The position numbers and the translations under genes are program-made. Shown one piece after another: positions 57,921 through 64,000 of a DNA stretch of 64,000 nt. How positions within the stretch are numbered: the stretch's first letter is position 1; each line of letters opens with the position of its first letter. Source of the DNA: Aquarana catesbeiana (taxonomy: Eukaryota; Chordata; Amphibia; Anura; Ranidae); NCBI RefSeq assembly GCF_042186555.1, contig NC_133328.1, forward strand, positions 352,438,281 through 352,502,280, written 5' to 3'. The notes below the pieces were generated by a model. The model worked only from the letters and a program-made list of their open reading frames with translations, searched no databases and was not told where the DNA came from.

Positions 57921-58610
57921 AAATAATGATATTTGAAGCGCTTTACAATGTGCATAAAAATGAATATATATGAATAAATATAAATAAATAAATATAAATA
58001 CTCAAATAAATCCAGCGGTGAATAAAAATTCCTAAAAAAATCCAGCAATCAAAATAGTGTAAAATTAAAAAATTAGTGCCACCAAATGTGTAAAAAATCC
58101 ACATAAAAAATCAACATAAAAATAAATATATAGGGATGTATTCAGAAGGTTCAATTATACAAGTGTAGAATGCGATTGGTATAAAGCTTTGATCCGGTCC
58201 CACTAGCAAAGGATCGGATCAAAGACCGGATCAAAGCTTTATACCAATCGCATTCTACACTTGTATAATTGAACCTTCTGAATACATCCCTATATATTTA
58301 TTTTTATGTTGATTTTTTATGTGGATTTTTTACACATTTGGTGGCAGTAATTTTTTAATTTTACACTATTTTGATTGCTGGATTTTTTAGGAATTTTTAT
58401 TCACCGCTGGATTTATTTGAGTATTTATATTTATTTATTTATATTTATTCATATATATTCATTTTTATGCACATCGTGAAGCGCTTCAAATATCATTATT
58501 TATTCTTTTTAAGTGACTCTGAAAACACTCTCTTTTGATAGCAGCCTCACTTGGTTTTATGTGTAATTATCAGCTATTTAGCATCACAGCGCTTTGTGTT
58601 TTATATATTC
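57921..58610 (+). mobile_element. Snapback Penelope-like derivative PLE4 (690 bp)
   Basis: Bounded by identical 14-bp duplications. Arms 57922-58198 and 58225-58500 form an almost perfect palindrome around a 26-base centre. A tail of about 110 bp follows (58501-58610), containing CACAGCGCTTTGTGTT. The layout (inverted arm, direct arm, short unique 3' tail with AGCGC) and the TSD length match PLE1 and PLE3, so I assign it to the same group. No ORF. Confidence 0.75.
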
Positions 58611-58624
58611 TTTGTTAAGATATT
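58611..58624 (+). repeat. 14-bp target-site duplication, right, PLE4
   Basis: TTTGTTAAGATATT, identical to 57907-57920. Confidence 0.88.
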
Positions 58625-59801
58625 GCCCATTTGATTCTAAGTTCATACTCTTGCAGTTTTAAACCATTCAGCACTCCCTTCTGTTGGGTTTGTGTTTCTT
58701 TCATTTTATGTGAATCGAAAGCCAGTTCCTGCTTTATCCTTTCGATTGTCAATATTGTTGCATGCAACCATGCTCTGTTCCAAATCCTTTTCCCAGGTTG
58801 TGTGAAATTGTTAAAATACTGGAAACATCAGTGGACTGACATGTGCTCTTATACTTCTTGGTCTTGGATGAATACTTAACAGGAGTTCTAGCATGTAGGC
58901 CCAAAGTAATCATTTTCTTTTTTTTTTTTTAAGAATAACGAGTCTCCTCTCCAAAGACTGGGCATTTTCTCAAATTTTATTTGAGAAAAAGTAAAAAAAC
59001 TCATGGCATCTCCTGATTAATAAGCAAGTTTCTGTAGTAGGTGCTGCGAGTTGAAAGAAGCCTCTGAATGTTCATGTAGGAGGCTGGGTTACAATGTATA
59101 GAGACAGGAGTAAGGAGAAAGGGTTCTTAGAAAAGAATCACAGTCCCATATTTAAGCAGCCAAACAAATTTAGCAAGTAGAGTAAATACTGTATGTGAGT
59201 GTGGCAAATGCAGCAATGATATTACTTGGTGTGGGGCCTCAAAATATCAGCTCATTTAAAAGTGTGGAGATTGTAATGCAAAAAGACATGATGAAATGGT
59301 GGTAATCAATGATCCTAAAGAATAGGAATAACAGATAATTTGCCAATATTAATTTGTCCTTAAAATTGCTTCAACCAAATGGGTTGCTGTCTAACTCAAG
59401 TTAAGTGTCACAGATCAGCAGGAAAGGAGGTACTTGTAAAACTTATAAACTTTCACTTTCAATGTTAATGGTAAAAACAGGACAAATTGAGAGGGTGAGT
59501 GACCCAAACAGCAAAAAAAACCTAATAGATGTTCTAATACCTCTGTACCTTATCCAATACAAAACAAAACTAAAAAAACTTTTTTCCTTTAGTTACATTT
59601 TAAGTAAACACAAAATATCTTTATAAATCACAAATATTGAAAATATTCATTATGAAAATATAAAAAAAAATATGAAAATATATTAAAAAAATCACATACA
59701 TATATAAATACTCTTCTTCCACCAATATAAAAGACAATGCTGTATTTTTCTATACTATTTACATGCAATATTTGACATTCATAATGAAATTTTGTATTTA
59801 C
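58625..59801. other. No gene or recognisable element
   Basis: AT-rich. There is a T-run at 58919-58931 and A/T-rich stretches near 59640-59710. Open frames are short and featureless. Confidence 0.5.
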
Positions 59802-60502
59802 TTAAAGTGTTTCTAACCCTATAAAGAAAGTGATCTTCTGTTCCCTCATAGCAGGTTAAACAGTACAGTGCTTTTTCTGTCTAACCTACCCCTCTTTAAG
59901 CTGTAAAAAACCTGGCTGATCCTGCCACTTCCTGTGTCCTGACCACGATATTCGTGGCTGCTGAGCCCTGACTACTGTGGTCAGTTTGCGTTCCTCCGTC
60001 ATCCACAGCTACCCTCTGTCCTCCTCTCCCTGCCTGTCAGCTCAGTGTCTGTGTCTCATCCACAACCCCCCTCCCGCCGCTCTTAGTAATTAAAAAAGTT
60101 TAATATTTGTCACTGGCAGTCCCTCTACTTTGTCCAGGGATAATGCATTGTATAAGTGTTCTTTATAAACAAAGCTTCTAAATAAATTTTTTGCAGCTAC
60201 ATTCAGGGCGGTCACGTGACTTCCGGCTGCTCTGCTATTCCAACCCAGAGCTACAGCAGGAGGAGCCGTGTGGCCACGTGACCTCCCCAACTGATGTCAA
60301 AGGGTGATCTCAGCCCCTTCCACTGTAGCCCTGGATCGGAGTTGCAGAGCGCCTGGGAGTCACATGACCGGCCTAAATGTAGCTGCAAAACCATTATTTA
60401 GAGGCTTTGCTTATAAAAAAAAACACTTATACAGTGCATTATCCCTGGATAAAACAAAGGGGCTGCCAGTGAAAGGGGTTTGAAAGGTAACAACCACTTT
60501 AA
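59802..60502. mobile_element. MITE with TTAAAGTG ends and an internal inverted repeat
   Basis: The ends are TTAAAGTGTTTCTAACCC and (reverse complement of the right end) TTAAAGTGGTTGTTACCTTT. Both touch TTAA or TTA/TAA, so the duplication could be a 3-bp TTA/TAA (Harbinger-like) or TTAA. Inside, 60110-60235 is inverted against about 60350-60480 (shared CACTGGCAG, CCAGGGATAATGCA, TGCAGCTACATT, GTCACGTGAC / GTCACATGAC). No ORF. The superfamily is uncertain. Confidence 0.65.
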
Positions 60503-63410
60503 TTTAACTTGGTTGTTTTTGATACACCATGTGTTTCCTGTGAAAGCACCCTCCTTTTGACTAATATTCTAGTCACCTTTTTTCTTTTATATTAATACAT
60601 ATGCTGCAAGGACCGCACTGACTTAGTGAGCTGCATATTGCTACAGTTAAAACCATTCTACCCCTTATTAGCAATAAAAACTGACAGAGGTTCTAATCCT
60701 TCTCCACTGTATCCATTCCACTGGATATTGCATGAGATAAAATATCAAATGATTTCATGAGATAAATACCACATATTTTGATAAAATACCACATGCCTTA
60801 TTTTAGTAGCATTTTTGTTGGGAATTAATTTTTTTTTAAATGCTATGAGCTATTTTACTGCAAACTTTAAAGAGGAAAATACCACTCTGGATAGGAGCTA
60901 GAGCATGCTTGGATTTTAAGGTAAATGCCACATAAGGTGATAGTGGATTGACATTTTCAGCATCGCATAAAATTCTTAGGAAAAATGTGTCAGATGACCT
61001 AAATACCACAAGCAATCTGCTTTAGTGAATGGAGCCCTCTGTCACTTTAATAATACTGAAAGCTGATGACAAGTATAAAGTGTAGGCACTCAGAGGTGAG
61101 TGCGTATACTGCAGCAGTTTTTTTCCTCCTCTGCTTCACCTGAATGCTAGTCTATTCTAGTCAATCTTATGAGAAGTTCACAACAGTGTCAGATCCCTTA
61201 CACATTTTGTGCCATTTCATTTGCATTTTTGGAGATTTTTAGCAACTGTCTACTTCCCCTTTTACCCATCTTTTCAATTTTGTCCCTATCAGTTCTATTT
61301 TAACCTGATGATAATCTTTAATTCTTCTAATATTCTATACTTAGTGCCACTTTAAGTTGGTGGCATACGTTACTCTCTCCAATCAGTTAAATTCCTTTAG
61401 GAAGATCCTTACATTACATAGCTAATTTTATACCCAGGTGAAACTTTAAAATCATATTGTAAAGTGTGTGACCTGCTTTACTCTTTTTTGTGATTTACAT
61501 TTCTCCTTTTATCAGCCCTTTCTCTGTCCCTAGCCCATCCTTGCTCCTTGATCCTCGTATAGGGCTAGAATTTACCATATTATATGTATCTTTCATCTAA
61601 GCATCCAAGTCATATTTTCTTGTGTGCCCTTGAGTCCACCAATCCCAACATATACACTGGCCCCTCCAAACTGGGAATTAATAGAGCTATATACCCCATT
61701 CCCCTTTATGCCCAAGATTTACCAGTATTTTAGAATACAAATTAGTCATAGTGTTATAGTAAAGTTAACTAAGGCATTAGGATGCTGCTGAATTTGACCA
61801 CAAAAGGGTTAAGGCCCGTTCATATTTTGCAGCTTAGGTATCCTTCCCCTCTCAGGAAGTAATGAAATATGCAATTTATATTTATAAAAAGGATACTTGG
61901 CTTTTCAGCATTGACTGTCATGTTTTATGTGTAATGTAGGCAAGAAAAACAAGTAGTTTTTTGTTTGTTTTTTTACTTAAAGACTATGCTGGTGACAGCT
62001 CCTATCTAAGTACAGCCTTTGTTTTCTTTGTATGTTTCTGTTTTCAATGAAAAAAAGGCACTGTATGTTTTTGGCTTGCTTTCAGAATTATTCAGAGATC
62101 ATGACCCCTCTTGTAAGGATCACCCCATAAGTGTGGCAGTTAGACACCTGCTAGCTGTTTGCAGTGACTCTATCCAACTGTGATGCTAATGAGATGTACA
62201 AGGGCTCTGCTGAGAGGAGTGATAATTGCAGGGTGAAGAGCAGATTTCTTCCTGGACCTCCTCTCATGCCTCCCTCATCCTTTAAGGCACAATCTTTTGT
62301 AATACTAATTACTGATGTTAATTAAACATTTCTTTGGAATTTTGCCCTGCGTTAACAGGTCAAATAAACAGAAAATGTTAAGTAACTGACATAAACAAAT
62401 CTGTAATGTTTTCATTTATAGCCAGTTCATATCATATGTAATTCATGTGCTGCGTTTTACATTAAAACTGAACTCTGTAGAATTAGCTTTAGTATTTTTA
62501 GTCTGTATCCCACACTATTAATGCATTCTATGTTTAAATGTCTGTATCACTCACTGAACTTTACTGTAGATTTTCCCCAAGAGTCTCACTGAATGACTGT
62601 CATATACATAAAAATCTCCTATTGCTGCACAAGCTATGCAGGGGGCATGATTCAATTTACTAAGAAATTTTATTGTTCTCCAAGAGAAGAGGTTGATAGA
62701 AAGGACACCTTATAAGAAAAGTAAACTTACAGCATGCGTGACCAGATTTTAACCTAAGTCTCTTGAGAATTAATTTCCAACATTTTCCCTCAGTGTTAGA
62801 ACAGACAAAAAAGAGGTTTTGCCCATGGCTAATCTTTGTAAGCTAAAGCCACAACTGTACAGATTAACAAACAACACTAATGAATATTTTGTCTTCTAAG
62901 ATCCCTTCAGGACACTCTGAGATGAGAGGCATTATGGGAAATAGACATGCCTAGCAACTTGGCACTGGGCAAAATCCACTGTAGCACTTTCTAGACAAAT
63001 GCGGTTATTTTGGTCTACTTTTCTTTTAATCTTTATCTGACTATTAAAAGATAATTTCATACATAAACAGCACTGCTCTAAAGCTTAATAGACAGAATAT
63101 GAGGCATGACCATAACAGACATGCTATAGCAACACAAAATTACATTAAGGTTAAGTAATTATATAAACAGTGAATAAATCCAAGTAAGAAGTCTCTAATC
63201 AAAGAATGTTTGTGCAGATGTAAACAAAACAGGTGCTCCACTTCTCAGTGCCTTCAATATTCCAATACAGACAGACATTCACCACAAGTTGTTGACCTAC
63301 TATGGCTAGTCAGATCAGTAGCACTTGTGTTTTGGGATATACCCATAAGTCTCCAATGGCTTGTTCCTATGGGTACTTCTCAGATGGTGTACTGTCATGC
63401 ATACAAATAA
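60503..63410. other. No gene or recognisable element
   Basis: About 2.9 kb of AT-rich, apparently single-copy sequence. No conserved reading frame, repeat array or RNA gene was recognised on either strand. Conserved non-coding host sequence cannot be excluded from one genome. Confidence 0.5.
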
Positions 63411-64000
63411 AATACCAGGGAGGATCTCATATCATAAAACCATTTAATTTTATTAAAACACACAGAAATATTAAAAAAATTCACACACATATTTGTAGGT
63501 GCCTATAAGAACCTGCACTGGATATGTATGGCTAGCATAGGGAGGAAAAAATGGTTGCAGCTGTGCATGTGTATAAAACCAGTGTGAGCTCCAGCAGGAG
63601 GATATGGTGTAGCTGGAAATGATGCCAGCACATAGACCACAACTCAACTGGTTTCCTGAAGACGTCTAATCAGGAGGGGACCAGTCGAGGTGTGGTGTAC
63701 GTGCTGACGTCATTTCCGGCAGCATCATATCCTACCTTTGGAGCATGTGCTGGTTTTCTACACATGCACAGCTGCGGCCATTTTTTCCAGTATTAACACC
63801 TTCCTCTTAGCCAGAGGAGGTGCCAAAGAAGGGAGGTGCCAAAGAAGTAATCCTACCACTGCTAAGAACTAACAATTATAGGGATCTTTATCCTTTTTAA
63901 GTCAGTAACTTTCATTATTCTTCTTATATGGATTTTCATATATTGTTTATTGAGAGGTAATGCCTCCAGCATTTGTTTTGTTTTTTTTAAATAATATGTC
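63411..64000 (+). mobile_element. Partial PLE-like terminal palindrome at the window edge (PLE5)
   Basis: 63544-63788 is an imperfect palindrome. Outer arms are GGAAAAAATGGTTGCAGCTG and its partner CAGCTGCGGCCATTTTTTCC. The centre at about 63640-63700 holds CCTGAAGACGTCTAATCAGG. A TGACGTCA site lies at 63705-63712. These match the site content of PLE1 and PLE2 ends. The element probably continues beyond 64000; the left limit is a guess. Confidence 0.45.

Noticed and set aside
56000..64000. Host exons in the right-hand AT-rich region
   Set aside because: Short frames lack motifs or splice-bounded structure that I could defend; absence of evidence from one sequence only.

Overview
This is vertebrate nuclear DNA with no protein-coding host gene that I can recognise. 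It is dominated by transposable elements, and by position well over three quarters of the 64 kb lies inside recognisable or bounded insertions. The mix suggests an amphibian genome, most likely a frog and possibly a ranid. The evidence is L1/Tx1-type LINEs, several Penelope-like elements (PLEs) with a GIY-YIG domain, piggyBac elements with TTAACCACTT ends, foldback DNA elements with TAGGGATGAGC ends and 8-bp target duplications, a CR1/L2-like LINE, and a tRNA-derived SINE. The species assignment is inference.

Left part (1-15.8 kb). A hAT-like foldback element (19-2942) sits inside a scrap of LINE ORF2 whose left part is cut by the window edge. A degraded PLE-like stretch follows (3.2-4.6 kb). 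Next comes a tRNA-derived SINE (5061-5383), and a full-length L1/Tx1 LINE (LINE B, 5384-12641) landed in the SINE tail. An eroded 1.2 kb copy of the hAT-like family lies at 13092-14291. The stretch 14.3-15.8 kb shows nothing.

Central part (about 15.8-55.9 kb). One old L1/Tx1 LINE (LINE A, + strand) has been split by a nest of later insertions, and most junctions can be placed by target-site duplications (TSDs). In order these are: a piggyBac MITE in ORF1 (16512-17137); a 13.8 kb block (about 17.85-31.69 kb) holding a piggyBac element (21167-31617), itself split by PLE1 (25517-30309); PLE2 (32845-36796); LINE C on the minus strand (38939-50729), split by PLE3 (42559-50406), which is split by LINE D (42778-49187); and a third hAT-like foldback (50902-55576) carrying an uninterrupted CR1/L2-like ORF2. 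Rejoining the flanks across each TSD restores LINE A ORF2 up to its stop at 55635. The nest is four elements deep.

Right part (56-64 kb). This is AT-rich and mostly featureless apart from a 690-bp snapback PLE derivative with a 14-bp TSD (57921-58610), a palindromic MITE (59802-60502), and part of another PLE-like palindrome at the right edge.

How the parts relate. The autonomous families are the LINEs (ORF1 RNA-binding protein plus ORF2 endonuclease/RT), the PLEs (RT plus GIY-YIG endonuclease) and piggyBac (DDE transposase). Nearly all copies are broken. The CR1/L2-like ORF2 (858 codons) and LINE D ORF1 (316 codons) are the only long intact frames. The most interesting signal is in the PLEs: all four bounded copies carry a long inverted copy of one end, and in PLE1 that inverted copy lacks exactly an 832-bp segment that begins GT and ends AG, as if it had been copied from spliced RNA. 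I found no CRISPR array, rRNA gene, functional tRNA gene or prokaryote-type operon.
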